A stretch of DNA of 64,000 bases. It comes from Verrucomicrobiota bacterium. GTDB lineage: Bacteria > Verrucomicrobiota > Verrucomicrobiia > Opitutales > Opitutaceae. The first letter of the stretch is position 1. Each line of letters begins with the position of its first letter. Both the position numbers and the translations under genes were made by a program. The notes under the pieces were generated by a model, which was not told where the DNA came from, did no database searches, and saw only the letters and a list, made by a program, of their open reading frames with translations. This document shows positions 21,090 through 30,921 of the stretch, piece after piece. The DNA lies in assembly GCA_016235555.1 (NCBI GenBank), contig JACRKC010000074.1:1-64000 (forward strand), in the 5' to 3' direction.

Positions 21090-22601
21090 TCATTCCCGCG
21101 AAATCACTCCCGCCTGCTCCAGCGGATGCAGCCCGTGCTGGGTCAGCGTCGGGGCGTTTTTCTCGGGAAACATCTTGCCCGGGTTCGCGATGCCGAGCGG
21201 ATCGAACGCCGCCCGGATGCGCTTCAGGCAATCCATCTCCTCGGCGCCGAACATCTCCGGCAGATACTCGCGCTTCTCCACGCCCACGCCGTGCTCACCC
21301 GTGATGGAGCCACCCATCTCGATGCACATGCGCAGGATTTTCCCCGCCAGTTGCTCCGCGCGCTCCAACGCGCCCGCCTCGCGGCCATCGTAGAGAATCA
21401 GCGGGTGCAGGTTGCCATCGCCCGCATGAAACACATTCGCGCACCGCACGCCCATCTCGCGCGACCAGCCGCTGATCTTCCGCAACGCCTCGCCAAGCCG
21501 CCGCCGCGGCACCACGCCATCCTGCACGATGAAATCCGGCGACAGCCGCCCGACCGCGCTGAACGCACTCTTGCGCCCCTTCCAAATCGCCAGCCGCTCC
21601 GCCGCATCCTTCGCCACGCGCACCTCCACCGCGCCGCTCTTTGCCAGAATTTCCTCCAGCCGCAGGCGATCCGCCGCGACCACTTCGCGCGGCCCCTCCA
21701 GCTCGACGATCGCGACCGCTTCGCAACCCGGCGGGTAGTCCGCATGCACCGCCGCCACCGCCGCTTCGAGCGCCAGCGCGTCCATGATCTCCAGTGCCCC
21801 GGGCAGGAGTCCGCTTGCGACCACCGCCGACACCGCATCGCCCGCCTGCTCGAGCGTCTGGTAGCCCGCCAGCACCGTGTGAAACGTCTCCGCCCGCGGC
21901 AGCAGTTGCACCGTGATCTCCAGCGCAATTCCGAACAGCCCTTCGTTGCCGACAAACAACCCCGTCCAGTCCGGACCGACTTGTTCGCGGCTCGCGCCGC
22001 CAAACTCGACCACCTCGCCCGTGGCGAGCACGGCCTTGAGCCCGAGCACGTGATTGGAGGTCATGCCGTATTTCAGGCAGTGCGCGCCGCCCGCGTTGAA
22101 CGCCACATTGCCGCCGATCGTGCACACCGGCTGGCTCGACGGATCGGGCGCGTAGTGCAACCCATGCGGCTGCGCGGCGAGCGTGACCGCGGAGTTGACC
22201 ACGCCCGGCTCCACCACCGCGATGCGCTGCGCCGGATCGAGGCGCACGATACGATTGAGCCGGTTCAACGTGATCACGATGCCACCCGCGACCGGCAGCG
22301 AGCCGCCCGAGAGGCTCGTCCCGCTGCCGCGCGCGACAAACGGCAGCTTCTCCGCATGGCAAAACCGCACCGCAGCGATCACCTCATCCTGCGTCTCCGG
22401 CACGACCACCGCGAGCGGCCGCGTGCGGAACGCCGTCAGCCCGTCGCTCTCGTAGGCCGCCAGCGCCGGCGCCTCGACGAGCACGCGCCCGGTCGGCAAC
22501 AGCGCGAGCAATCGGCGAAGGACGGACGGGGTTTCCATGAATCCCGCAGCGTGAGACAACTCCCGCATCCCTGACGAGCGCGGAATCGTTTCGTGGTTCA
22601 T
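21090..22601 (-). CDS. glcD: Glycolate oxidase FAD subunit GlcD
   Basis: The product has 503 residues from the ATG at 22601; internal ATGs at residues 12 and 22 are possible starts, since conservation begins near [13 protein letters not shown]. The FAD_binding_4 domain spans ~55-195 ([36 protein letters not shown]) and the FAD-oxidase C-terminal domain ~230-480 ([42 protein letters not shown]). The conserved histidines of this flavin family are present. It oxidises glycolate or another 2-hydroxy acid and heads the operon; a REPIN begins three bases upstream of the first ATG. Confidence 0.94.
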   Translation of the reverse strand: MNHETIPRSSGMRELSHAAGFMETPSVLRRLLALLPTGRVLVEAPALAAYESDGLTAFRTRPLAVVVPETQDEVIAAVRFCHAEKLPFVARGSGTSLSGGSLPVAGGIVITLNRLNRIVRLDPAQRIAVVEPGVVNSAVTLAAQPHGLHYAPDPSSQPVCTIGGNVAFNAGGAHCLKYGMTSNHVLGLKAVLATGEVVEFGGASREQVGPDWTGLFVGNEGLFGIALEITVQLLPRAETFHTVLAGYQTLEQAGDAVSAVVASGLLPGALEIMDALALEAAVAAVHADYPPGCEAVAIVELEGPREVVAADRLRLEEILAKSGAVEVRVAKDAAERLAIWKGRKSAFSAVGRLSPDFIVQDGVVPRRRLGEALRKISGWSREMGVRCANVFHAGDGNLHPLILYDGREAGALERAEQLAGKILRMCIEMGGSITGEHGVGVEKREYLPEMFGAEEMDCLKRIRAAFDPLGIANPGKMFPEKNAPTLTQHGLHPLEQAGVISRE

Positions 22602-22603
22602 TC

Positions 22604-22660
22604 GTGGACGAGGCGTCTCACCTCGCGTCCGATCGATCTGAGGCGGGACGCCTCAGCCAC
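22604..22660. repeat. REPIN-like element, GTGGACGAGGCGTC family (copy 2)
   Basis: It runs from GTGGACGAGGCGTCTCACCT to the inverted unit CTGAGGCGGGACGCCTCAG followed by CCAC. It lies between the exported methyltransferase and the start of glcD, immediately upstream of the latter's first ATG. Confidence 0.8.
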
Positions 22661-22674
22661 TACCTGGCTCCGAC

Positions 22675-23337
22675 TCACCGCCCGTAGACGACAAACCACT
22701 TGTCGTCGTAAAGCTTGTGCTCGGCCAAGACTTTGAGCCCCGCTGCCGCCATCCACTGCCGCGTCTGCTCCTTGGTCACCTGCAGCTTCGGATCGTTTTT
22801 GTGCGGCCCCAGTTCCGGATGGAAATCGATCACCGCCACGCGACCGGCTTTCGCGAGATAGGGCGCGAGGTTTTTGAGATAACCGACCCGATCCTCGATG
22901 TGGTGCAGCACGTCGAAAATCAACGCGAGGTCCACATCGCGCGCCGGCAGCTTCGGATCGGTGAAACCGCCGAGCACCGGCCGCACGTTGGCGACCTTCG
23001 CCTCCTGCGCCTTCTTCGCGATGTGGTCCACGAGCCCCTGGTCGATGTCGACGGCATACACCCGGCCCGCCGTCACCACCCGCGCGATCGGCAGCGTAAA
23101 CACGCCCGACCCCGCCCCAATGTCCGCCACCACATCGCCCGGTTTCAACGCCAGGGCCGCGACCGCCGCGTCCACCTTCAACCTGGCCACGCGCCCCTGC
23201 GCCTCGAGCGTCTTGAGCCACTCCTCCGTGCTGCGCGCGCCGAGTTGGGCGCGGACGAGGGGTGCAAGGGCGAGCGAGGCGATCGCCGGCACGAGCGCGG
23301 CGACGAGGTGGCGGCGGAAGGTGGCGGCGGTTTTCAC
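22675..23337 (-). CDS. Exported class I SAM-dependent methyltransferase
   Basis: The product has 220 residues. The Rossmann methyltransferase fold is clear: motif I VVADIGAGSGVFTLPIA (~70-86), acidic residue in VYAVDID (~98), motif IV-like DLALIFDVLHHIEDR (~138) and a C-terminal KWFVVYGR. The N-terminus is a hydrophobic signal peptide (LVAALVPAIASLALAPLVRA), so the enzyme appears to be exported or anchored outside the cytoplasm, where SAM is not expected. Similar signal-bearing methyltransferases occur in Planctomycetes, Verrucomicrobia and Proteobacteria. Substrate unknown. Confidence 0.87.
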   Translation of the reverse strand: MKTAATFRRHLVAALVPAIASLALAPLVRAQLGARSTEEWLKTLEAQGRVARLKVDAAVAALALKPGDVVADIGAGSGVFTLPIARVVTAGRVYAVDIDQGLVDHIAKKAQEAKVANVRPVLGGFTDPKLPARDVDLALIFDVLHHIEDRVGYLKNLAPYLAKAGRVAVIDFHPELGPHKNDPKLQVTKEQTRQWMAAAGLKVLAEHKLYDDKWFVVYGR

Positions 23338-23409
23338 GCCTCACGCCTACCGCCGGCGCCGCCCGAACTCCACGCTTTCTTTTTTCGCCGCCGCCGTTTC
23401 TGTCGCCGG

Positions 23410-24081
23410 GTGATCCGCGCGCTCATCTTCGACTTCGACGGCCTCATCCTCGACACCGAGTCGGCTCTCATCGCCGCCTATGCCGACGTGCATGCCGCGC
23501 ACGGCGTGGCATTCGATCCGGCCGAGATCCTTCGCGCCGTGGGCCATCACGAGTTCGCCTTCGATCCGTGGCATGCGTTTCCCAAGGATTTCGATCGCGA
23601 CGCGCTCGAGGCCGAGCGCACGGCGGCCAACCGTGTGCGCGAGGTCGACCTGAAGATTCTTCCCGGAGTCGTCGCGCTGCTCGACGCGGCCCGCGCGGGC
23701 GGCCTGCGCGTCGGCCTTGCCTCCAACTCCAGCCGCGGCCACTGCGAGCGTCACCTCACGCGTCTCGGGTTGATCGAGCGCTTTCACTTTCTCTCGTGCC
23801 GCGGCGAGGCGCCCTCCCCCAAGCCGGAGCCCGATCTCTACAACCGCGTGCTCGCGCACTTCGGCCTGCGCGGCCACGAAGCGATCGCGTTCGAGGATTC
23901 ACCCGCCGGCTCGACCGCCGCCAAGCGCGCGCACTGCCACGTGGTCGTCGTGCCCGGCCCGACCACGAACCACCACGACTTCGCGCACGCCGATCTCCAG
24001 GTCGGATCGCTCGCCGAATTGACGCTCGACGAGGTGATCGGACGGTTTGAAAGGAAACACCGCAGCGCCTCGGGACTCTGA
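23410..24081 (+). CDS. HAD-superfamily phosphatase (beta-phosphoglucomutase-like)
   Basis: The product has 223 residues from a GTG at 23410, the only start that keeps the full motif I, ALIFDFDGLILDTES, with nucleophile and acid Asp at residues ~9 and 11. The cap domain follows (~18-90). Motif II is in GLASNSSRG (~107), the motif III lysine in SPKPEPDLY (~141) and motif IV in AIAFEDSPAGSTAAK (~160). It belongs to HAD subfamily IA; likely substrates are sugar phosphates. Its TGA stop merges with the first bases of a dispersed repeat. Confidence 0.9.
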   Translation: MIRALIFDFDGLILDTESALIAAYADVHAAHGVAFDPAEILRAVGHHEFAFDPWHAFPKDFDRDALEAERTAANRVREVDLKILPGVVALLDAARAGGLRVGLASNSSRGHCERHLTRLGLIERFHFLSCRGEAPSPKPEPDLYNRVLAHFGLRGHEAIAFEDSPAGSTAAKRAHCHVVVVPGPTTNHHDFAHADLQVGSLAELTLDEVIGRFERKHRSASGL

Positions 24082-24214
24082 CCGCGGATTGTCCAGCGCG
24101 ACGGAGCTGCAACCAAAGCATGAACAAAGGCGTTTTTGACCGCGGATGACGCGGATATCGCGGATAGGGGCAGGAAGGGCTCGGATCATCCGCGCCATCT
24201 GCGCAATCCGCGGT
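24081..24214. repeat. ACCGCGGAT-type repeat cluster (copy 2)
   Basis: A half unit ACCGCGGATT starts at 24081, inside the HAD gene stop codon. A complete inverted element at 24139-24214 runs from ACCGCGGATGACGCGGATAT to GCGCAATCCGCGGT, with inner GGGGCAGGAAGGGC. It is related to the element at 9937-10005 and separates two convergent genes. Confidence 0.75.
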
Positions 24215-24260
24215 GAATGGATTGGAAAAGTTCAGAGGGAAAAGCTCCCGGTCATTGGCA

Positions 24261-27200
24261 TCAGAAGTTCACCGCGAACGTGCAGACGAACACGCGGGGC
24301 TCCACCGTCGCCAGCTTCACGACTTCGCCCGTGGTCCAGGTTTGCACCGGGATCGGCTTGTGCTCGTCGAGGACGTTGCGGACGTTGAGTTGCAGCCGGT
24401 AGTTCAGGCCGCCGAACGCCTTCAGCTTGCCGCGATAACCGAGGATCGCATCCACGTAGAATTCCTCCTGGCCCTTGAACGCCCGGTCGAGATCGAGAAT
24501 CACCGTGCCCGACGAAGTCACCGCGGTGCCGTAGCCAATCGTCGGTTTCGCGCGCCACCGGGCGGCGCCGCCGAGATTGAAGCCCTTCAGCCGTTCGCCG
24601 GTGAACGAGTAGTTGGTGATGAAGTTCGCGCGGGCGTTGCGGGCCGTGTCCGTCGAGCGACCGTCGGCGGCGGCGATGAACGCATAGGAGCGCCCCACGA
24701 CGTTGGCTTGGTAGTATTGGGCGAGCGTCTGCCCCGTCGGCTGGCTGGCATTGTAAGGCGCGGTCGTCCACGTGACCGGCCGGCCCGAGGCATCGAGCTC
24801 GCCGTTCTTCGCCACGACCGACTGCCACACCGGCAGCCGCTGCGCGCCCCACGCGAACCACGGTTTGCCGATATTCGACTCGACGGCCTCGGACTTCGCG
24901 CCGTTGAGGCGGATGTTCCAGTTGCGCACGGGCGTCAGGTTGATCTCCAACTCGTAGCCGTCGGACGCGGCGTCGGACATGATGAAGTAATTCGGCCGGC
25001 CCGCGACGCGATAGCCGCGCTTGTTGCCGTCGGTGATGTTGATCGTCTTGATGGCCGGGTCGAGCTGGAGGACGCGGTTTTCCACGTCGAAGAACGGATC
25101 GCGCAGCTGGTTGATCTGATTCGAGGCGCGCTGGGGGCCGATGGTGTTTTCGTATCTGTTCAACCGCAGCGTGATCTTGTCCGACCACAGGTCGAGGCGC
25201 ACGCCGTAGTCGCGGCCCTTGCCGCCGGCCCCGGGGATTTCGTTGCCGAAGGGATCGTAGCGACCGATGTTCAGATCGAACGTCGTCGAGCGGTTGTAGA
25301 ACACCGAGAGCCAGCGGAAGGGCCGCAGGACGGCGCCCACGTTGCGGTTCAACCCGGTCTGCGCGGGACCATAGTTGCCGAACTTCGCATCCCAGAGGAC
25401 CGGGAACAACCCGGAGAAATCCACCGTGGTGGACGCGGCATCGAGCGTGGCCGCCTTGCCGCTGTCCTTGCGGTAACCGTAGGTGAGCACGAGCCGGTCG
25501 TGCTTCGCGCGGTCCGGCAGGAAGAAGCCCTGCCACGCGAGAATGGCCGCGTTCGACTGGTTGAGGCTGCCGCTCGCCACCTGGCTCGCCGCCAGCCGTT
25601 TGCCGTCCGCCGCACGCAGGCCGGACTCAAAACTGTAGAGCGTGAACGGCCGGCCGTTGGAATCGGTCAGCGTCACGTCGCCCATCATCGAGTGCGCGGC
25701 GAGCGTGGCTTCGTGCGGATCGTTGAAGTAGTGGCGGAAGTTCGGAATGCGCGTCGAGTGCGCCGCCCAGCCCTGGAAGGTCTTCGCCCGCAGGGTCACA
25801 CCCGTGATCACGGGATCGTCGAGGATGCGCCGCTCGAAATTCTGCTGGTCGCGGATTTCGGATTTCCCGGCGGTGTAGAGCGCCGACCAGCGGTGCCGGC
25901 CGAGCCAGTTCGCCCACCGGCCCCGGTCGCGCAACTCCCGCGCGAGATCCAACTCGTAGGACAGCGTGGCCCGCCAGTCATCGCGCGTCTGGAAGTTGAG
26001 ACGCGTGCCGGAATTGCCCTCGACGTAAAACTTGCCGACATTGGGATTCGCCGTGGTCGTGCCGGGCAGAAACTGGTTCGCATCGACGCGCAGGATGTAG
26101 TTGCTGCTGCCGGCCTGGCCGCCGGCGTAGGCGTTGTGCTCGTAGGAATCCTCGCGGTTGTAGGCCAGCTCGAGGAACAGGTTGCGCGCGAGCTTCTGCT
26201 CGAAGATCGCCGTCTTCGTATAGCCGCCCATCAGGTTGGTGCGACTGTCGCCCACGATGTTCACGTCGAACGGGAAGATCTTCGAATCGAGAATCGAACG
26301 ATCGACCGAGGCGTCGAAGGTCGGATCGACGCCCGGCAGCGAGGAGGGATTCCGCGTGATGACCGAGTTGCGCCAGTTCATGATCGGCACGGAGCCGCCC
26401 TGGATGACGAGCGGCGCGTCGGCCGCCTGCGCGAAGATGGGGTTGGTGCCGATGCCCGCCAGGCTGCTGTTGTTATACACGGGCTTCGGGGTCGCGTAGA
26501 TCGTGTTGCGGACGGTGTTCGCGAACAGCCACGGCGTGACGTATTCCGTCGGTGCGATCCGGCCCGCGCGGTTCCAGTTCCGGTGATCCTTCTCGCCCTG
26601 GAGAATCAGCGTGGTGCCCTTGAACGGCTTGAACGTGAGCGCACCGTAGAGGCGATCGTCGCGATCGAGGTTGGGGCGCTTGCGGGTGAATTCGCGCTTC
26701 GTCATCCCCATCGCGCGCACCGCGAGCTTGTCCGGCAGGACGACGACGTTGGCGTCGAACGTCGCGCGTCGCGATTCCTCGGAGTCGTATTGCAGCGTGA
26801 AGCCGTATTTGTTGCGCAGGGCCGCCCGCGCCGGCGCGGTGTCGAGAATGCCCGCCGGGCTGCCGAGCCCGAACAGGATCGCGTTGGGCCCGCTGGCGAC
26901 GGTGGCGCGCTCGACGTTGAAATTGTCGGACGGATTGCGCACCTGGAAAAAATTCCGCGACAACGTGCCCGAGCCGATCCCGCGCACGCGCCCGCCCTGT
27001 CCCGGGCTCGAGAACTGGTTGCCGGGCGTCGCGGGCATGTAGTCGTTCCAGTTCTCGGTGTTGGCGGTGTAAATCAACGCCTGGTCGAGATTCGACACGC
27101 CGAGGTCGTCCATGAATTCCTTCGTCAGCGTCTCGAGCTGGTTCGGCACGTCCTTGAAGTCCGTGCGCAGGCGCGAGCCGGCGAGCGTCTCCGTCGCGAC

Positions 27201-27377
27201 CCAGCCGGTCTCGGACGACGACGAGATGACGAACGGCGACAACTCGACGGCGGGTTCTTCGGCGGCTTTGGGTGGCGCGGACGATGGGGGGACGGCTTGC
27301 GCCGAAAGGATGGCGGGGCACAACAACAGCGCGGCCAACGCGCGCGCGACAGCAACGGGCAACCTTGGGGTGGTCAT
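24261..27377 (-). CDS. TonB-dependent outer-membrane receptor
   Basis: The product has 1038 residues with signal peptide LAALLLCPAILSAQA. A short N-terminal region bears ELSPFVISSSSETGWVATET, the TonB-box-like start typical of large verrucomicrobial receptors. A plug domain spans ~60-190 (LAGSRLRTDFKDVPNQLETL, GRVRGIGSGTLSRNFFQ, VERATVASGPNAILFG). A 22-strand-type barrel follows to the C-terminal Phe (VFVCTFAVNF). It imports a ligand across the outer membrane using TonB-ExbBD energy. The ligand is unknown; the neighbouring second receptor and sulfatase suggest polysaccharide or glycan-derived substrates. Confidence 0.93.
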   Translation of the reverse strand: MTTPRLPVAVARALAALLLCPAILSAQAVPPSSAPPKAAEEPAVELSPFVISSSSETGWVATETLAGSRLRTDFKDVPNQLETLTKEFMDDLGVSNLDQALIYTANTENWNDYMPATPGNQFSSPGQGGRVRGIGSGTLSRNFFQVRNPSDNFNVERATVASGPNAILFGLGSPAGILDTAPARAALRNKYGFTLQYDSEESRRATFDANVVVLPDKLAVRAMGMTKREFTRKRPNLDRDDRLYGALTFKPFKGTTLILQGEKDHRNWNRAGRIAPTEYVTPWLFANTVRNTIYATPKPVYNNSSLAGIGTNPIFAQAADAPLVIQGGSVPIMNWRNSVITRNPSSLPGVDPTFDASVDRSILDSKIFPFDVNIVGDSRTNLMGGYTKTAIFEQKLARNLFLELAYNREDSYEHNAYAGGQAGSSNYILRVDANQFLPGTTTANPNVGKFYVEGNSGTRLNFQTRDDWRATLSYELDLARELRDRGRWANWLGRHRWSALYTAGKSEIRDQQNFERRILDDPVITGVTLRAKTFQGWAAHSTRIPNFRHYFNDPHEATLAAHSMMGDVTLTDSNGRPFTLYSFESGLRAADGKRLAASQVASGSLNQSNAAILAWQGFFLPDRAKHDRLVLTYGYRKDSGKAATLDAASTTVDFSGLFPVLWDAKFGNYGPAQTGLNRNVGAVLRPFRWLSVFYNRSTTFDLNIGRYDPFGNEIPGAGGKGRDYGVRLDLWSDKITLRLNRYENTIGPQRASNQINQLRDPFFDVENRVLQLDPAIKTINITDGNKRGYRVAGRPNYFIMSDAASDGYELEINLTPVRNWNIRLNGAKSEAVESNIGKPWFAWGAQRLPVWQSVVAKNGELDASGRPVTWTTAPYNASQPTGQTLAQYYQANVVGRSYAFIAAADGRSTDTARNARANFITNYSFTGERLKGFNLGGAARWRAKPTIGYGTAVTSSGTVILDLDRAFKGQEEFYVDAILGYRGKLKAFGGLNYRLQLNVRNVLDEHKPIPVQTWTTGEVVKLATVEPRVFVCTFAVNF

Positions 27378-27802
27378 GGCGGGAAATGCTAAACGAGGCA
27401 GCAGCGCGGACGGGAGGGGTGGGGCGCCGCCGCAACGGCGTCACGTTACGAGACGTGGCGGGAATTGCACGCGGTTTTTCCGGCGCCCGGAGCGCGGGGG
27501 CGCATCTTAGTTTCTTTCAGCCCAGCCGACGTTCCGCCCCAACGGGGCGGAATTCGACAGCCCGGGGCAACGCCCCGGGGAACTTCGATGTGAAATCACG
27601 CCGGGCCCTGAAAGGGCGGCACAAGGGTCACCGTGATCGCGCCCCTTCAGGGCGCAGACTGTATTTCAAAGATCTTCCCGGGGCGCTGCCCCGGGCTACC
27701 AACTCGTGCCCCGTTGGGGCACAAGCCAGCTGCGACTCCTTGGGAGAAACTGAGCTGCGCTCCCGAGCGCGGGAGAAGGCCGCTCGCGCCCGCCGGACGG
27801 AC
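27378..27802. other. Intergenic region dominated by a mosaic hairpin repeat
   Basis: About 425 bases lie between two TonB-receptor genes that read in the same direction. Most of the space (27508-27754) is the mosaic repeat listed separately. The remaining ~130 bases next to the first receptor's start presumably hold its promoter; no specific motif is assigned. Confidence 0.55.
27508..27754. repeat. Mosaic of nested hairpins with GCCCGGGGC units
   Basis: The outer partial arms are AGTTTCT and AGAAACT. Inside, in order, are GTTCCGCCCCAACGGGGCGG, AGCCCGGGGCAACGCCCCGG, GGCCCTGAAAGGGC, GCGCCCCTTCAGGGCGC, CCCGGGGCGCTGCCCCGGG and GTGCCCCGTTGGGGCAC. The units on the right are inverted counterparts of those on the left, so the whole can fold into one long branched hairpin. 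Confidence 0.8.
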
Positions 27803-30800
27803 TCACCAACGTCCGCGCAGGCCGAGTGTCCACACGGCGCCGTAAAAGAAATTCGTGCGCATGAGGCCCGGCTGGTTGACGAAGCCGGTGATGGGGGAGT
27901 TCAGGATGTTACGACCGCTGAGCGTGACCTCGTAGCGCGGGCCGAGTTTCCAGCCGCCGCTCACGTCGAACATGATGCGCTCGGTCTGCCACTGCGTCTG
28001 CGTCGCGGCGATGGAGGTGAGGCGCGCGGAGGCCCACGTCGTGCGGAGCTGGAGGTTGAACTTGTGGTTGCTGTAGCGCAGGCCGCCGTTGACGGCTTTC
28101 GGCACGACGCTCACGAGCGACAGATCGGGGATCGCGCGGGTGAGCGAGCCGAACACGCTGAAGCCGCGCGCCCAGCCCGGGAGAAACACGAGCTGTTGGG
28201 AATACTCGACCTCGAGGCCCTTGATCTTGCGCGTGCCGGACAGGTTCGTGGGCTGGAAAAACGTGTAGCCGACATACTCCGGATCGTCGGCGAGGCCGGC
28301 CTGCTCGGCGGTGATCTGGGTGTTGCTCGTGCCCATGTTTTTCACGTTCAGCCGATACGCCGAGACGCTCAGCGTGCCGGCGGGCTCGATGTAGTATTGG
28401 AGGCCGGCGAAGAACTTGTCCGAGGTCTCGGGCTTCAGATCGGGGTTGGGCAGCGAAACCGTGAAGTTGGTGTCGTTGATGGTGAGCGCGCCGGCGAGGT
28501 TGTTGTAGTCGGGGCGGCCGATGGACTGGCTGGCGGAGAGCTGCGCGACGAGGTTCTTCGTGATGGAGTATTTCGCACCGCCGCTGAAGAACGTGTGTTC
28601 GTAGCCGCCGTAGCGGTTGCTGCGCTCGAAGCCGCGATATTGGTAGGTGACAAACGGGATCGTGCCGGCGGTGTAGCCGGCGGCGGTGACAAGGCGGTTG
28701 GGGATGAGGTCGAAGACGCGGCCGATGGTGCGCGTGCGCTCGCGGCGCGCGCCGAGGTTGAGGCGGAGCTGGCGCCAGCGGGTGTTGAACTCGACGTAGC
28801 CGGCGTCGACCTGTTCCTTCACGGCGCGCGGGCTGGCGTTGAGCGCGGTGAAGTTGCCGACGGCGTTCTCCGTGAACTGGCCGGGGTCGCTCTGGAACAG
28901 CCGATACATGAGCGTGGCGTTGGCGATGGGGATGCCGAGCGACGGCACGTTGTCGCCCTGCCGCGGGTCGAACACCGGGTAGGTGTGAATGGCCATCTGC
29001 GTCGTGGCCGCGAGCTGGCTGCGCGCCGGGCCGACGAACGTCCACGTGAGTGCGCCGGTTTTCCAGAGGTCGTAGACGGTGAGGCGCGACTTCACGCCGG
29101 CCTGCACGATGACGGGGATGCCGAGGTTGAACGCTTTCTTCGCGTCGAAGTAGCCCTGCCACACCTGGCTGCGGCCGGTGCGCTCGGAGGTGCCGATGTT
29201 GTTCGCGTTGGCGTCGTCGCGGTTGAAGCTCGCGATGTCGTTCCACGGGCGGCCGGTGAGCTGGCGGATCTGCCAGCCGCCGTCGCGGGTGTTGCTGCGG
29301 GTGGCGGTCCAGCTCATGCGGGTGACACGGTTGTTCGTCGTCGCCCAGTAGCCGCTGCGGCGGTCCTCGTAGTGGGTGCGGCTGCGCGAGTAGCCGCCGC
29401 CGAGCGTGAGGAGGAGGTCGTTGCGCTTGAACTCGAGCTTGGGCGAGTAGGTCGCGGTGTCGTTCCACTTGTCGCTGTGGCCGATGATGGTCTCGAGGCG
29501 CGTGTTGGCGTTGGCTGTCGGCCGCGTGATGATGTTGGTGAACGTGGACGCCGGATCGATGTCGGCGGTGTTGGCGCGGAAGATCACCTGGCGGGCGTTG
29601 ATCTCGTCGTCGAAGTGCGAGCCCTGCGTGCGCAGCGAGGCGACGAGGCCGGGGAGGATTTTGTAGTCGAGATTGAGGCCGAAGGCGGCGCGCGTTGTGA
29701 TCTTCGGGTTGTCGCGGAAGGTGAGGTTGTTGATCACGGGCGCGCGATTCGCGGTGGCGAAATCGTAGGTGTGCGTGATGCCGGCCTGCTCGTTGTAGAG
29801 GGAGTTGTGCGAGAGGCTGAGTTGCACGCCGAAGCGCTGCTGGAACGAGTCGGCGTAGGTGAACACGAAGCCGGGGCGGATCTTGCGGTGCTCGCCGTCG
29901 CCAGGGCCGGGCGTGCGCGCGGTGGTGAGATCGTAGGGGTTGGCGGTGAGCGTGGTCGTGAAGGTGATCTCGCGGCCCTTGCGCTCGAAGGCGTTTTTGC
30001 TGCGCATGTTCATCGAGCCGGCGGGAGCGTCGGCGTCGAGCGAGGCCGTGAGCGTCTTGTTGATCTCGATCGACTCGATGCTGGTGATGGAGGACTGCTC
30101 GAACTCGAACTGCCGCGTCGCACCCGTGAACACCGCCGACGCCGCGCTGGCCATCCGCATCCCGTCGATGCTCACGCCGGCGTATTTCGGATCGAGGCCG
30201 CCGAGGCGCACGGCGCGCGCGTCGGCGTCGACATAGTCGAGCACGACGCCGGGAAGGTATTTCACGAACTCGCCGACGTTGCCGCCGGTGATGTCGCCGA
30301 AGTTGTCGGCCGCGACCACGCTCTTCATGTTGAGCGCGGCGCGCTGCTCCATGATGGCCTTGGCGTTGCCCTCGCGCTCGTTGGAGACGACGAATTTCTC
30401 CAACTGCACGATTTCGCCGGCGGATTTCGCGCCCGCAGCGGCGCTGGAAAAAGTCGCGCCCCGGAGTTCGAAGTCGCGCGTGGCGGTCGCGCCCGCGGCG
30501 ACGTTGAGCGTGGCGGTCGCGCGTTCGTAGCCGGTGTAGGCGACGGCGACCGTGACGGCGCCGGCGGGGACGTTGGGCAGCAGGTAGGAACCGTCGGCGT
30601 CGGAAAACGCCACGATGTCCGTGCCGGCCACCGAGACCTCCGCGTTGCGGACGAATTCCTGCGTAGCGGGATTGAAGACGCGGCCGGTGATGCGGCCGGT
30701 GGCGGCGGACTGGGCGTGCGCGCACACGGCGGCAAGGAGCCAGCAAGCCAGTGCAGTGAAGCGGCGCGCAATCAAGCGGCCGGAGGATGAGGCAGCAGCG

Positions 30801-30805
30801 TTCAT
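27803..30805 (-). CDS. TonB-dependent receptor with carboxypeptidase-regulatory-like domain
   Basis: The product has 1000 residues with signal peptide FTALACWLLAAVCAHAQ. Residues ~35-115 are a carboxypeptidase-regulatory-like beta domain (GRITGRVFNPATQEFVRNAE, GSYLLPNVPAGAVTV). A plug follows at ~130-260 (NFGDITGGNVGEFVKYLPGV, GLDPKYAGVSIDGMRMASA), then a long barrel ending in aromatic W (WTLGLRGRW). Unlike the neighbouring receptor it has the SusC-like N-terminal extension and the FGDITGGNVGEF plug signature of another verrucomicrobial family. It is divergent from the sulfatase gene with 116 bases between starts, so the two may share a regulatory region. Confidence 0.93.
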   Translation of the reverse strand: MNAAASSSGRLIARRFTALACWLLAAVCAHAQSAATGRITGRVFNPATQEFVRNAEVSVAGTDIVAFSDADGSYLLPNVPAGAVTVAVAYTGYERATATLNVAAGATATRDFELRGATFSSAAAGAKSAGEIVQLEKFVVSNEREGNAKAIMEQRAALNMKSVVAADNFGDITGGNVGEFVKYLPGVVLDYVDADARAVRLGGLDPKYAGVSIDGMRMASAASAVFTGATRQFEFEQSSITSIESIEINKTLTASLDADAPAGSMNMRSKNAFERKGREITFTTTLTANPYDLTTARTPGPGDGEHRKIRPGFVFTYADSFQQRFGVQLSLSHNSLYNEQAGITHTYDFATANRAPVINNLTFRDNPKITTRAAFGLNLDYKILPGLVASLRTQGSHFDDEINARQVIFRANTADIDPASTFTNIITRPTANANTRLETIIGHSDKWNDTATYSPKLEFKRNDLLLTLGGGYSRSRTHYEDRRSGYWATTNNRVTRMSWTATRSNTRDGGWQIRQLTGRPWNDIASFNRDDANANNIGTSERTGRSQVWQGYFDAKKAFNLGIPVIVQAGVKSRLTVYDLWKTGALTWTFVGPARSQLAATTQMAIHTYPVFDPRQGDNVPSLGIPIANATLMYRLFQSDPGQFTENAVGNFTALNASPRAVKEQVDAGYVEFNTRWRQLRLNLGARRERTRTIGRVFDLIPNRLVTAAGYTAGTIPFVTYQYRGFERSNRYGGYEHTFFSGGAKYSITKNLVAQLSASQSIGRPDYNNLAGALTINDTNFTVSLPNPDLKPETSDKFFAGLQYYIEPAGTLSVSAYRLNVKNMGTSNTQITAEQAGLADDPEYVGYTFFQPTNLSGTRKIKGLEVEYSQQLVFLPGWARGFSVFGSLTRAIPDLSLVSVVPKAVNGGLRYSNHKFNLQLRTTWASARLTSIAATQTQWQTERIMFDVSGGWKLGPRYEVTLSGRNILNSPITGFVNQPGLMRTNFFYGAVWTLGLRGRW

Positions 30806-30921
30806 GGGGTCGGGCGGGGTTCGGTCAGGTGAGGCAGGCAGTTAGATGGAAATCCGCGCCGGTTTCACCCCAAAACCCGCATCGACTTTGCGGACGCGGG
30901 AGCACAGGGTGCGGGGCCCCC

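Noticed and set aside
27508-27754. CRISPR array in the hairpin mosaic
   Set aside because: Unit sequences and spacings are irregular and mirror-symmetric, with no cas genes.
24213-30790. Two plus-strand ORFs above 1000 codons opposite the TonB receptors
   Set aside because: Both are Arg/Val/Glu-rich mirror frames of genuine receptors with signal peptides, plug and barrel features.
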